DNA of 6,513 bases. It comes from Bacteroidota bacterium. GTDB taxonomy: Bacteria > Bacteroidota > Rhodothermia > Balneolales > Balneolaceae. Location of the stretch: NCBI GenBank assembly GCA_024635465.1, contig JAGXIS010000053.1, forward strand, positions 1 to 6,513, in the 5' to 3' direction. Positions 1-6,498 of this stretch are shown here, piece by piece (position 1 is the stretch's first letter; each line of letters starts with the position of its first letter). The notes under the pieces were generated by a model. That model ran no database searches. It was not told the DNA's origin and saw only the letters and a program-made list of their open reading frames with translations. The translations under genes were made by a program, and so were the position numbers.

Positions 1-837
1 CAGGAATACAAACAACAGAGCTAAGATTGGGTAAAAGAGATAAGGAATGGAGTGGAGAAAAATGGTAAAGGCACTATCCGCTCCGGCCTGCAGTTGAGCA
101 GCAATTACCGGGTCGGTGGATGTGGCCGCCAATGCACCAAGTGTATTTTTAATTTGAGTGATCTCAAATCCAATCCAAGTGGTTATCACTGCACACACAG
201 CAAGTGGAGCAGCTGTAGAATCTATAATATAGGCCAGTTTTTCTCTTGAAATTAGGAGCTTATCAGTCATGGGACGAAGTGCATTCCCACGGATAAGGGT
301 ATTGGCATAATCGTCAAAAAAGATAAAGAGTGCTGAAAGCCAGGAAAAGAGTTGACCCCGCTGACGCGTTGTCGAATATTTACTCAATGAATTTACAATC
401 CCTTGATTCCCGCCACTTCGGGACATCACTCCGACCATTCCTCCAAGAAATAGACTAAAAACAATAATGGCAACATGATCCTCTACAATAAGAGCCTCCA
501 ACATAAAGTCGAGGGATTGGGCGGTTCCGGCAAATGGGTTGAAACTGACCAGGAAGAGGGACCCAGCCCAGATACCGGCAAAAAGTGATAAAATCACTTC
601 CCGTGTCCAAAGTGCCAAACCGATTGCAATCAGAGGCGGGAATAAGCTAATCCATGTTCCGTAAAAGGCTGAAGTTTCACCATTACTTTCAGAAACGGTG
701 AAAAGATCATACCAACCTGCAACCAAAAAAAGGAGCGTCAGAATGGATGCAGTTGCTAAATATTTTTTCATCAGGAGCAAAGGGTTATTTCTTAATTCCT
801 CAACTTTGGTTGAAGAAGCAAGCAAAATCAATGACAT
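1..837 (-). CDS. NhaC-family Na+/H+ antiporter, N-terminal part (C-terminus cut by window edge)
   Basis: This is an inner-membrane transporter predicted to exchange Na+ for protons. I translated it from the minus strand: 279 codons stay open to base 1 and the C-terminus is missing; complete family members are usually well over 400 residues. The conserved NhaC core is clear: GGMVGVMSRSGG (132-143), FFDDYANTLIRGNALRP (173-189) with paired Asp175-Asp176, and SREKLAYIIDSTAAPLA (197-213). Hydrophobic segments lie near 27-42, 62-77, 81-99, 121-138, 163-175, 207-225 and at the truncated end. The start is uncertain. ATG at 837 is the first after an in-frame stop at 915-913 and has an A/T-rich leader like the neighbouring starts. 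ATG at 771 (MKKYLATA) would remove 22 residues. Neither has a Shine-Dalgarno. The family is confident; the exact ion specificity (Na+/H+ or a solute-coupled variant) is not. Confidence 0.88.
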   Translation of the reverse strand, partial: MSLILLASSTKVEELRNNPLLLMKKYLATASILTLLFLVAGWYDLFTVSESNGETSAFYGTWISLFPPLIAIGLALWTREVILSLFAGIWAGSLFLVSFNPFAGTAQSLDFMLEALIVEDHVAIIVFSLFLGGMVGVMSRSGGNQGIVNSLSKYSTTRQRGQLFSWLSALFIFFDDYANTLIRGNALRPMTDKLLISREKLAYIIDSTAAPLAVCAVITTWIGFEITQIKNTLGALAATSTDPVIAAQLQAGADSAFTIFLHSIPYLFYPILALLFVFL

Positions 838-993
838 GAAAATACAATCATTACAATTAATTCCAATTGGTTTTTTTAAAGTTCGAAGAAGAGAGTCAAT
901 AACCGGTAAAAATTAGAAATTTTAATCAGAGAATCGAATATCTTATTTTAATTTGAGTTCTTGACTGCGTACAAAGGAAAAGATTGTAGGTAC

Positions 994-1030
994 TGCGCTC
1001 CCCGATGGGTCAGCTCAGGCTGAACCGGCG
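994..1030. other. GC-rich foldable patch in the divergent intergenic region
   Basis: The 264-base region between the antiporter and the methyltransferase (838-1101) is AT-rich apart from this short GC-rich patch. It contains a stem of GGGTCAGC (1007-1014) against GCTGAACC (1019-1026), seven of eight pairs with one G-A mismatch, closed by the tetraloop TCAG. The alternative mini-hairpin CCC-GAT-GGG (1001-1009) overlaps its 5' side. There is no T-tract, so it is not a standard intrinsic terminator. It could be a dispersed intergenic repeat, a leader RNA element of the methyltransferase (which starts about 75 bases downstream), an operator, or a gene remnant. I cannot assign it to a known family. 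No convincing promoter was seen elsewhere in this region for either gene. Confidence 0.3.
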
Positions 1031-1101
1031 TTAGTTTAATTCTATATCGAACTCACGTTATTTTAAATAAACTTGTATTCAAACGAAGATCATAAAGTCC
1101 A

Positions 1102-1761
1102 TTGACAAACGATAACAGAGAAAATCGAAAGCATACTCAGCGAAGAAAAGAGTTGGTAGAAGGAATTCGACAAAAAGGGATTCGCGACTCGGCTGTTTTA
1201 ATGGCGATTGAAGCCACGCCCCGTCATCTGTTTGTTGATACTGCCCTTGAAAAAAGAGCCTACGAGGATACAGCACTTCCTATTGGTAGTGGCCAAACGA
1301 TATCGCAACCGTATACAGTTGCTGCTCAAACCGAATTGTTAGAAGTAAAAAAAAGGGCTAAAATCCTTGAAATCGGAACTGGATCCGGTTATCAGGCGGC
1401 TATACTCTGTTATCTGGGTGCAGATGTTTATAGTGTTGAACGGCACGATAAACTCTATCAAGCTGCAAAACAGATATTGAATGAACTGGGTTATAGGCCA
1501 ACCTTAAAGCTGGGGGATGGTACTCTGGGGTGGGGTGCATATGCACCTTATGATGGGATTGTAGTGACCGCCGGAGCACCTGTAGTTCCTGAAGATCTGA
1601 TTCAACAATTGAATATTGGTGGACGCCTTGTTGTTCCGGTTGGAAGTCAAAAAAGTCAGACGATGATCCGTATTACACGTGTTTCTGAGGATGGTTACGA
1701 AGAAGAACGACTGCAGAATTTTAAATTTGTACCGCTTATTGGTGAGAAGGGTTGGGATTGA
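1102..1761 (+). CDS. pcm: Protein-L-isoaspartate O-methyltransferase
   Basis: This cytosolic repair enzyme uses S-adenosylmethionine to methylate isoaspartyl residues in aged proteins, so that they can revert to aspartate. The 219-residue product has the usual family length. Visible motifs are the N-terminal ELVEGIRQKGIRD (17-29) and ATPRHLFV (38-45), the family signature TALPIGSGQTISQP (57-70), the SAM-binding motif I ILEIGTGSGYQAA (88-100), an acidic SAM-contact strand VYSVERH (109-115), GDGTLGW (138-144), and YDGIVVTAGAP followed by LVVPVG in the C-terminal half. The start is TTG at 1102, the first possible start after an in-frame TAA at 1093-1095. The first in-frame ATG (1201) falls inside the conserved region and would delete the helix before ATPRHLF, so it is rejected; TTG at 1153 is a possible shorter start. 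No clear Shine-Dalgarno is present. The gene is monocistronic and ends at a strong terminator shared with the convergent metalloprotease gene. Confidence 0.95.
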   Translation: MTNDNRENRKHTQRRKELVEGIRQKGIRDSAVLMAIEATPRHLFVDTALEKRAYEDTALPIGSGQTISQPYTVAAQTELLEVKKRAKILEIGTGSGYQAAILCYLGADVYSVERHDKLYQAAKQILNELGYRPTLKLGDGTLGWGAYAPYDGIVVTAGAPVVPEDLIQQLNIGGRLVVPVGSQKSQTMIRITRVSEDGYEEERLQNFKFVPLIGEKGWD

Positions 1762-1774
1762 AAGGATAAAAAAG

Positions 1775-1810
1775 AAAAGCTGCTTGATTCATCATCAAGC
1801 AGCTTTTTTT
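1775..1810. terminator. Bidirectional rho-independent terminator
   Basis: A perfect 14-bp stem, AAAAGCTGCTTGAT (1775-1788) paired with ATCAAGCAGCTTTT (1794-1807), encloses the five-base loop TCATC. A run of seven T (1804-1810) follows on the plus strand. The upstream side is A-rich (1768-1778), giving a U-tract on the minus strand. It lies between the stops of two convergent genes, 13 bases after the methyltransferase stop and 26 bases past the metalloprotease stop, so it should end transcription from both sides. Confidence 0.93.
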
Positions 1811-1822
1811 AATTCCGGAATT
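1811..1822. other. Perfect 12-bp palindrome AATTCCGGAATT
   Basis: This exact 12-base palindrome sits directly after the T-run of the bidirectional terminator and 14 bases beyond the metalloprotease stop. On the metalloprotease transcript it precedes the terminator hairpin. It may be chance, part of the terminator context, or a protein-binding site. Nothing in the sequence settles this. Confidence 0.3.
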
Positions 1823-1836
1823 CTATGCGCTTATTT

Positions 1837-4299
1837 CTATTCAGGATTTAGAATTTTGTCAATTCTCTGCTCTAAATCTGCAAGATGAATTCGGGTTGCA
1901 CGATCACTTGAATTACTTCGACTGATCTCTGTTAGAAGAGTCTCAAGCTGTTCGCGAACCATCGGACGAATGTCGGACTGACTCACATTCACCTGTGTCA
2001 TGCCTAGCCACTGTCTGAACTGTGCAGACATATTGGGAAGCTCTTCAGTCATGAGATACTCCATTCTTTCAAGATAGGCTCTTTGCAGATTTCTCTGATA
2101 AACAGAAGTGCTGCTTAGATTGCTGAAAATGGTTCCCCTCAGATCATCCAGAAACTCAAATGGTGAGTAATTGTCTTCAGCTCTATTTTGATACTCAATC
2201 AAACGAGCTATTCGTGATGGATCCAGAAGGCTGTTTAATACTGTAACCTGACGCTGTCTGTAGTCATCAACAAATTCGGCCTGATTGATTCGGCTGATAA
2301 TTTCACTGTTATTTGCCCAGGTTGGATCGCTGAATGCATATTCTGCAAGAAAGTCCATCGCTTCTTGTTGGCGATAGGCTTCGACAGGTTCGTAAACTGC
2401 TCCTTCCTGATCATATGTTTTATCCGTTTCATAGACACCGCCAACATAGGGTGTAACATGTCCCATATAACGGCTCCACTGAGCCAGGACCTGTCCATAC
2501 AGTTCTGAGAGTTCTGCGAACTCCTCACCATCCTTCTCAATCCAGCCGATCAGATTTTCGGTGATGACTTCAAGGTTTTGGATTCCGTAAGTGCTGGCTT
2601 TCATCGCATCATCACCGAGATCCTCACGATTTGATCGCGGATCGATTGGGTTGCCTGTCTGGCTTCCATAGAAATACCTGGGATCATCAGCTCGTTCGGT
2701 TGTCCACTCATGAAGAATTTCTTGTTGCTCTTCAATCGGCATGTCACCGAACCATGTGTACCCCCATTTTGTTACCCACTTATCATACTCACCAACTCTT
2801 GGGTAAAAATTAGTAACGCCGTCGCCGGGTTGTGCAACGTAATTGAATCTGGCATAATCCATGATGGATGGAGCTGTTCCGTGGTTATCAGTGTATGTTG
2901 GTGACCGTAGCGAATCTACAGGAACTGCATAACTGGAACCGAAATTGTGAGGGAAACCCAATGTGTGGCCAACTTCATGAGCCGACACAAATCGAATTAA
3001 CTCACCCATCACTTCATCATCAAACTGAGTTACTTGTGCGTCCGGGTTAGATGGAGATGTCTGAATAAAATACCAGTTTCTCAGTAATCTCATCACATTG
3101 TGATACCATCCAATGGCAGATGTTATGATTTGGCCGGATCTTGGATCGTTCACATGTGGGCCAAATGCATTTTGAACCGGAGAGGCAAGATATCGGATAC
3201 TTGGGTATCGAACATCTTCCAGACTGAAATCGGGATCTTCTTCCGGTGATGGAGCCATTTTACCATAGATGGCGTTTTTAAAACCGGCCGCTTCAAAAGC
3301 TACTTGCCAGTCATTCACACCTTGAATCAAGTATTCTCTCCACACTTCCGGTGTACCCCGGTCGATATGAAATATAATTGGATTCACAGGTTCAACCAGT
3401 TCACCACGTAAATACGCTTCGGGATCTTTGGGTATCAATTCCCAGCGAGTAACATGCTGGACAGGTTTTGCCTGATGTTCTTCAGTTCCGTAATCAATCT
3501 GATTGACTGTTATAAAACCAACACGTGCATCCGGTTTTCGAGACTGCATCGGGGTTTTAGGCATTAAGACCATACTGTGGTTCAGCTCTAAAGAGATCGT
3601 ATTTGCATCTGAATTGGATGGAGGGTTTTGTGCTTCATAGGTAATCAAATGTCGCGCCTCGATATTTTCAGGGTAACTGCGAATGTGTTCGATAAACGTT
3701 CTGTCTCCATCAACCCGCCGTACCTGATACTGTGTCCGATATCCCTGTGGTAGCCCCAAAGCAGGAACATCCGTCGTAAATAGTGATGTGATATCAATGA
3801 CAGATCCTGTAGAATCTTCACTGAGTGCCTTTACATCAAACGAAGCAAGTATGGGTTCAAAGTTTGAATTCCGAACCGCTTCAAAAACGGGCAGGGTGTC
3901 ACTCGCGGTATTTGAAAAAGAGACTCGTCTCATTAATATTTTTTTATCTTTCTTTTCCCAGCGCACAACCTGAGTGTTATTTTTCATACCGCCGTACGAC
4001 AGTCCGTCAGCAGTTCGGGCAAAGCGTGAAACCATCAGGAGTTCACGGCCCAAAAGTGAGTCGGGTATTTCATAGAAATAGTTTGAATCATCTTTATAGA
4101 CATTAAATAACCCCTCGTCTTTAACGAAATCAGATTCGATTACCTCAGAGAAAGGTTTGATCTCACTATCGCCGGATGGAGCACCAGGGCGGGGTGTTGA
4201 TGAATCAGATTGGTCTGAAACTGCCTCACTGCTGCCACACCCTGATATAAGTGACACAGCCAATATGGCAATAGCTAAAAGTTTGTAAATATTTGTCAT
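1837..4299 (-). CDS. Zinc-dependent metalloprotease lipoprotein (DUF5117/DUF5118, Met-zincin type)
   Basis: This is a predicted secreted, lipid-anchored zinc peptidase of 820 residues, within the family's usual length. The start is ATG at 4299, because it gives a classical lipoprotein signal peptide: MTNIYK, a hydrophobic core, then lipobox LISG|C with Cys21. The open frame continues 53 codons upstream to 4458, but that extension would bury the signal peptide and is rejected. A Ser/Asp/Pro-rich linker (about 22-47) leads into a DUF5118-like segment (about 48-95) and a DUF5117-like region (about 105-300). The catalytic domain carries HEVGHTLGFPHN with zinc ligands His441, His445 and His451 and catalytic Glu442, and a metzincin-type Met-turn around SIMDYARFNYV (Met480). 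The C-terminal half is helical-looking and acidic. The second residue after Cys21 is not Asp, so outer-membrane sorting is plausible. The natural substrate is unknown. It is divergent from the glycosylasparaginase and convergent with the methyltransferase. No clear promoter was found on this strand. Confidence 0.92.
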   Translation of the reverse strand: MTNIYKLLAIAILAVSLISGCGSSEAVSDQSDSSTPRPGAPSGDSEIKPFSEVIESDFVKDEGLFNVYKDDSNYFYEIPDSLLGRELLMVSRFARTADGLSYGGMKNNTQVVRWEKKDKKILMRRVSFSNTASDTLPVFEAVRNSNFEPILASFDVKALSEDSTGSVIDITSLFTTDVPALGLPQGYRTQYQVRRVDGDRTFIEHIRSYPENIEARHLITYEAQNPPSNSDANTISLELNHSMVLMPKTPMQSRKPDARVGFITVNQIDYGTEEHQAKPVQHVTRWELIPKDPEAYLRGELVEPVNPIIFHIDRGTPEVWREYLIQGVNDWQVAFEAAGFKNAIYGKMAPSPEEDPDFSLEDVRYPSIRYLASPVQNAFGPHVNDPRSGQIITSAIGWYHNVMRLLRNWYFIQTSPSNPDAQVTQFDDEVMGELIRFVSAHEVGHTLGFPHNFGSSYAVPVDSLRSPTYTDNHGTAPSIMDYARFNYVAQPGDGVTNFYPRVGEYDKWVTKWGYTWFGDMPIEEQQEILHEWTTERADDPRYFYGSQTGNPIDPRSNREDLGDDAMKASTYGIQNLEVITENLIGWIEKDGEEFAELSELYGQVLAQWSRYMGHVTPYVGGVYETDKTYDQEGAVYEPVEAYRQQEAMDFLAEYAFSDPTWANNSEIISRINQAEFVDDYRQRQVTVLNSLLDPSRIARLIEYQNRAEDNYSPFEFLDDLRGTIFSNLSSTSVYQRNLQRAYLERMEYLMTEELPNMSAQFRQWLGMTQVNVSQSDIRPMVREQLETLLTEISRSNSSDRATRIHLADLEQRIDKILNPE

Positions 4300-4507
4300 A
4301 ATAGAGTTGTTGATTAATGATAATAATTGAGCAAATACGATTATTAAGGTGATAGGGTTACAAGAAAAGCATTTATAAATGAAAAAAATTGCAAAATTTT
4401 CAGGGCACTTTTTACTTTTCCTGAGGTATATGTAGAAGTTAGGTTTAATTTGAACCAATAACAGATACAGTAGTTGCTATTCAATTATATATTTTTATCT
4501 AATCAAA

Positions 4508-4515
4508 TACATTTG
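4508..4515 (+). promoter_or_regulatory. Candidate Bacteroidetes-type -7 promoter box for the glycosylasparaginase
   Basis: TACATTTG matches the Bacteroidetes -7 consensus TAnnTTTG exactly. It would place the transcription start near 4520 and give a leader of about 35 bases before the ATG at 4557, ending in A-rich sequence typical of starts in this phylum. The -33 TTG partner is not at the expected distance; the nearest upstream TTG (4474-4476) is 31 bases away, so the match is partial. The site lies in a 257-base AT-rich divergent region (4300-4556) that must also hold the metalloprotease promoter. Confidence 0.4.
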
Positions 4516-4556
4516 TTACTCTAGAGGATTGTACAACATTAAAAAAAATTAATTTA

Positions 4557-5552
4557 ATGACTACTCGAAGAAAATTTATCAAACAATCATTGCTCTCTTC
4601 TGCACTTCTAATTCCCGGGAGCTCAATATTGGCAGAGAACAAGTTACTCAGGCGCTCTAATAAAGAGGGGAATAAACCACTCTTCGTCTCAACATGGGAG
4701 CACGGATTGATTGCGAATGAAAAGGCTTGGGAGGTACTTTCAGAAACAAGTTCTATCCTGGATGCGGTTGAAGAGGGGGTGAAGGTGACGGAAGCGGATT
4801 TGAGTAGCCGAACTGTTGGGATCTACGGTTACCCTGATCGTGAAGGAATTGTGACTTTGGATGCATCGATTATGAGTGGCGACGGAAATTGTGGATCCGT
4901 CTGTTTTGTGAGGCAGATAAAGCATCCGATAACTCTTGCGCGAAAAGTGATGGAGAAGACTCCCCATGTGATGCTTGCCGGTGAAGGAGCCAGACAGTTT
5001 GCAATTTCAGAAGGCATGCCTCTGGAAGAGGAAACACTGCATCCTGAATCAGAAAAAGAGTATTTGAAATGGCTGGAAGAGCAGGAATACAGACCCATTA
5101 TCAATATTGAGAATCACGATACAATTGGGATGGTTGGGCTGGATGCAAATGGAAATTTGGCCGGATCTTGTACAACGAGTGGATTAGCGTATAAAATGCA
5201 TGGACGAGTTGGCGATAGTCCGATCATAGGTGCCGGACTCTATGTTGATAATGAAGTTGGAGCAGCGACGGCAACGGGAATGGGAGAGACTATCATTAAA
5301 GTATGCGGTAGCTTTTTAGTAGTGGAACTGATGCGCCAGGGACGATCACCTCAAGAGGCGTGTGAAGAAACAGTTCGCAGGCTGATCCGGAAAAATCAAG
5401 AAAATATTGCGGATATACAGGCCGGTTTTGTTGCAATTAATAAGGATGGTGAGCATGGTGCTTATGCCGTGCATCCCGGATTTAATTTTTCGGTCAAACA
5501 TGAAAAGGTAAATAAATTAATTGACGCTAAGAGTGAGTTTCAGTTTCTTTAA
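4557..5552 (+). CDS. N4-(beta-N-acetylglucosaminyl)-L-asparaginase (glycosylasparaginase), Tat-type signal
   Basis: This Ntn-hydrolase cleaves the amide bond between GlcNAc and asparagine in N-glycan remnants, releasing aspartate and the sugar amine. The 331-residue precursor begins with a twin-arginine signal, TRRKFIK (3-9), a hydrophobic stretch (11-25) and a likely cleavage near Ala26, implying folded export to the periplasm. The core matches the glycosylasparaginase subgroup: GDGNCGSV (108-115), HVMLAGEGARQFA (137-149) and HDTIGMV (187-193). Autoproteolysis is expected between Asp188 and Thr189, giving subunits of about 188 (before signal removal) and 143 residues with Thr189 as the nucleophile. 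Substrate-binding candidates are Thr206-Thr207, Arg217 and Asp220 in GRVGDSPIIGAG, and Thr240-Gly241 for the oxyanion hole. This block closely resembles human AGA, favouring glycosylasparaginase over plant-type isoaspartyl peptidase. The gene follows an A-rich leader, and cutC lies 99 bases downstream with no obvious terminator between. Confidence 0.93.
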   Translation: MTTRRKFIKQSLLSSALLIPGSSILAENKLLRRSNKEGNKPLFVSTWEHGLIANEKAWEVLSETSSILDAVEEGVKVTEADLSSRTVGIYGYPDREGIVTLDASIMSGDGNCGSVCFVRQIKHPITLARKVMEKTPHVMLAGEGARQFAISEGMPLEEETLHPESEKEYLKWLEEQEYRPIINIENHDTIGMVGLDANGNLAGSCTTSGLAYKMHGRVGDSPIIGAGLYVDNEVGAATATGMGETIIKVCGSFLVVELMRQGRSPQEACEETVRRLIRKNQENIADIQAGFVAINKDGEHGAYAVHPGFNFSVKHEKVNKLIDAKSEFQFL

Positions 5553-5555
5553 CTT

Positions 5556-5580
5556 CAGCTATCAGTATCAAGCTGTCTGC
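5556..5580. repeat. Degenerate heptamer repeat unit, upstream of cutC
   Basis: Just after the glycosylasparaginase stop, the sequence contains AGCTATCAG (5557-5565) followed by TATCA and AGCTGTC. The same nine-base core recurs downstream of cutC at 6425-6433 and, inverted, at 6490-6498. It forms no strong hairpin or T-tract here, so it is not a terminator. It appears to be a decayed copy of the same intergenic heptamer family. Confidence 0.45.
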
Positions 5581-5651
5581 TTTTCGTTTATGTTAGATCA
5601 AACCAAAGGCCAAAAGAAAGTTAGTCACACCCACAAATTTTAGAGCACAAG

Positions 5652-6395
5652 ATGAAGCCCAATATTTTGTTGGAGTGCCCGGTATTTTCAGTTGAAGCAG
5701 CATTATTAGCTGCTGAATATGGTACTGATCGTCTTGAACTTTGCAGCAACATTACAGAAGGGGGAGAAACACCGGGACCGGGACTTTTTACCTATCTGAA
5801 AAAAGCACTCACGATTCCTATCTTTGTGATGATCCGACCCAGAGGAGGAGATTTTGTCTATTCTGAGGATGAAATCGAAGTAATGCATGAAGAGATTCGA
5901 ATCTTTACGTCGTTGGGAGCCGATGGTTTTGTTTTTGGAGTCTTGAAGCCAGATGGTAGTGTCAATTCTGAAGCTTGCGAACAGTTGGTCGAGAGCGCAG
6001 GGTCCACACCTTGTACATTTCACCGCGCAATAGATGCTTCCAATGATTTACATCGTTCTCTTGAGGATATTATTGAATGTGGTTTTAAAAGGATACTCAC
6101 ATCAGGCGGAAAAAATAGTGTCAGTGAGGGATTTGAAATGATTACTAAACTTTTGAATCAGGCAAAAGATCGAATCAGTGTAATTCCGGGTGGAGGTATG
6201 AAACCGGAGCTTGTTGAGCCTCTCAGGAAAACCGGCTTTTTGAAAGAAATCCACGCCGGCTGCAAAACGGTACGGCGAAGCGAAAACCGATATCACGAGC
6301 ATGGTGTTCGATTCACCTCAAAACCTCTTGACGCGAACAGTTTACTCACAGTGGATAAGGGTTTGATGGATGCGTTTAGGAAAGTGATGGGATAG
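5652..6395 (+). CDS. cutC: CutC family protein (TIM barrel)
   Basis: The 247-residue product has the normal family length and shows the conserved blocks in order: LLECP (6-10), DRLELCSNITEGGETPG (26-42), VMIRPRGGDFVY (59-70), GADGFVFGVLKPDG (89-102), CTFHRAID (121-128), KRILTSGG (146-153), VIPGGGM (177-183) and EIHAGC (199-204). The fold is a single-domain cytosolic TIM barrel with no signal peptide. The family is named for copper homeostasis, but the E. coli cutC copper phenotype was later attributed to the MicL small RNA made from within that locus, so the protein's biochemical role is unsettled. Many CutC proteins carry Ser-Ser or Ser-Ala where this one has Gly203-Cys204; other cysteines are at 9, 31, 109, 121 and 143. 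The ATG at 5652 has no Shine-Dalgarno. With no terminator before it, it is probably co-transcribed with the glycosylasparaginase gene, though an internal promoter in the 99-base gap is possible. Confidence 0.93.
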   Translation: MKPNILLECPVFSVEAALLAAEYGTDRLELCSNITEGGETPGPGLFTYLKKALTIPIFVMIRPRGGDFVYSEDEIEVMHEEIRIFTSLGADGFVFGVLKPDGSVNSEACEQLVESAGSTPCTFHRAIDASNDLHRSLEDIIECGFKRILTSGGKNSVSEGFEMITKLLNQAKDRISVIPGGGMKPELVEPLRKTGFLKEIHAGCKTVRRSENRYHEHGVRFTSKPLDANSLLTVDKGLMDAFRKVMG

Positions 6396-6424
6396 CTTAT
6401 TCGTTATAGTTTGGAAATTTGAAA

Positions 6425-6498
6425 AGCTATCAGCCGTCAGCTGTCAGCTTTTAATATTATAAATAAAGCAGTATGCTGATAACTGATAACTGATAGCT
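6425..6498. repeat. Imperfect inverted repeat built from heptamer units, downstream of cutC
   Basis: The left arm (6425-6448) is a run of heptamers of the type GCTATCA, GCCGTCA, GCTGTCA. The right arm (6475-6498) carries the inverted series TGATAAC, TGATAAC, TGATAGC. Arms of 24 bases agree at 19 positions; in RNA the other five would be two G-U wobbles and three C-A mismatches. The 26-base spacer is AT-rich. No T-run follows within the window, so it is not a canonical terminator, though it could stabilise or end the cutC transcript. The window ends 15 bases later. Similar heptamer repeats occur between genes in many bacterial genomes. Confidence 0.7.

Noticed and set aside
52..249. Plus-strand open frame of 65 codons
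   Set aside because: It is fully antisense to the conserved NhaC coding sequence, which explains the open frame.
698..916. Plus-strand open frame of 72 codons
   Set aside because: It overlaps the antiporter gene on the opposite strand, and its product has low complexity with no recognisable domain.
961..990. TTGACT that could be a -35 box for the methyltransferase gene
   Set aside because: At a spacing of 17 the downstream hexamer is TTGTAG, a poor -10 match, and the group is expected to use the Bacteroidetes-type promoter.
1079..1276. Minus-strand open frame opposite the methyltransferase start
   Set aside because: It lies antisense to a well-supported gene and has no domain or initiation signal.
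2235..2540. Minus-strand open frame of 101 codons inside the metalloprotease
   Set aside because: It is an out-of-frame shadow within a long conserved gene on the same strand.
4340..4370. Possible promoter for the metalloprotease (TTG followed by a TATTTG-like box on the minus strand)
   Set aside because: The TTG to TTTG spacing is roughly right, but the TA of the -7 consensus is replaced by CG, so the match is too weak to annotate.
4300..4458. Extension of the metalloprotease frame 53 codons upstream of ATG 4299
   Set aside because: The extension would place a lipoprotein signal peptide and lipobox inside the protein. It reads as AT-rich intergenic sequence with no conserved features, so the start at 4299 is preferred.
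4829..5104. Minus-strand open frame of 91 codons opposite the glycosylasparaginase
   Set aside because: It is antisense to a conserved enzyme, and its Ser-rich product looks like a reverse-strand artefact.
6425..6498. The inverted repeat as a CRISPR array or an intrinsic terminator
   Set aside because: The units are 7 bases with no spacers of regular length, and no T-run follows the hairpin, so neither label fits.
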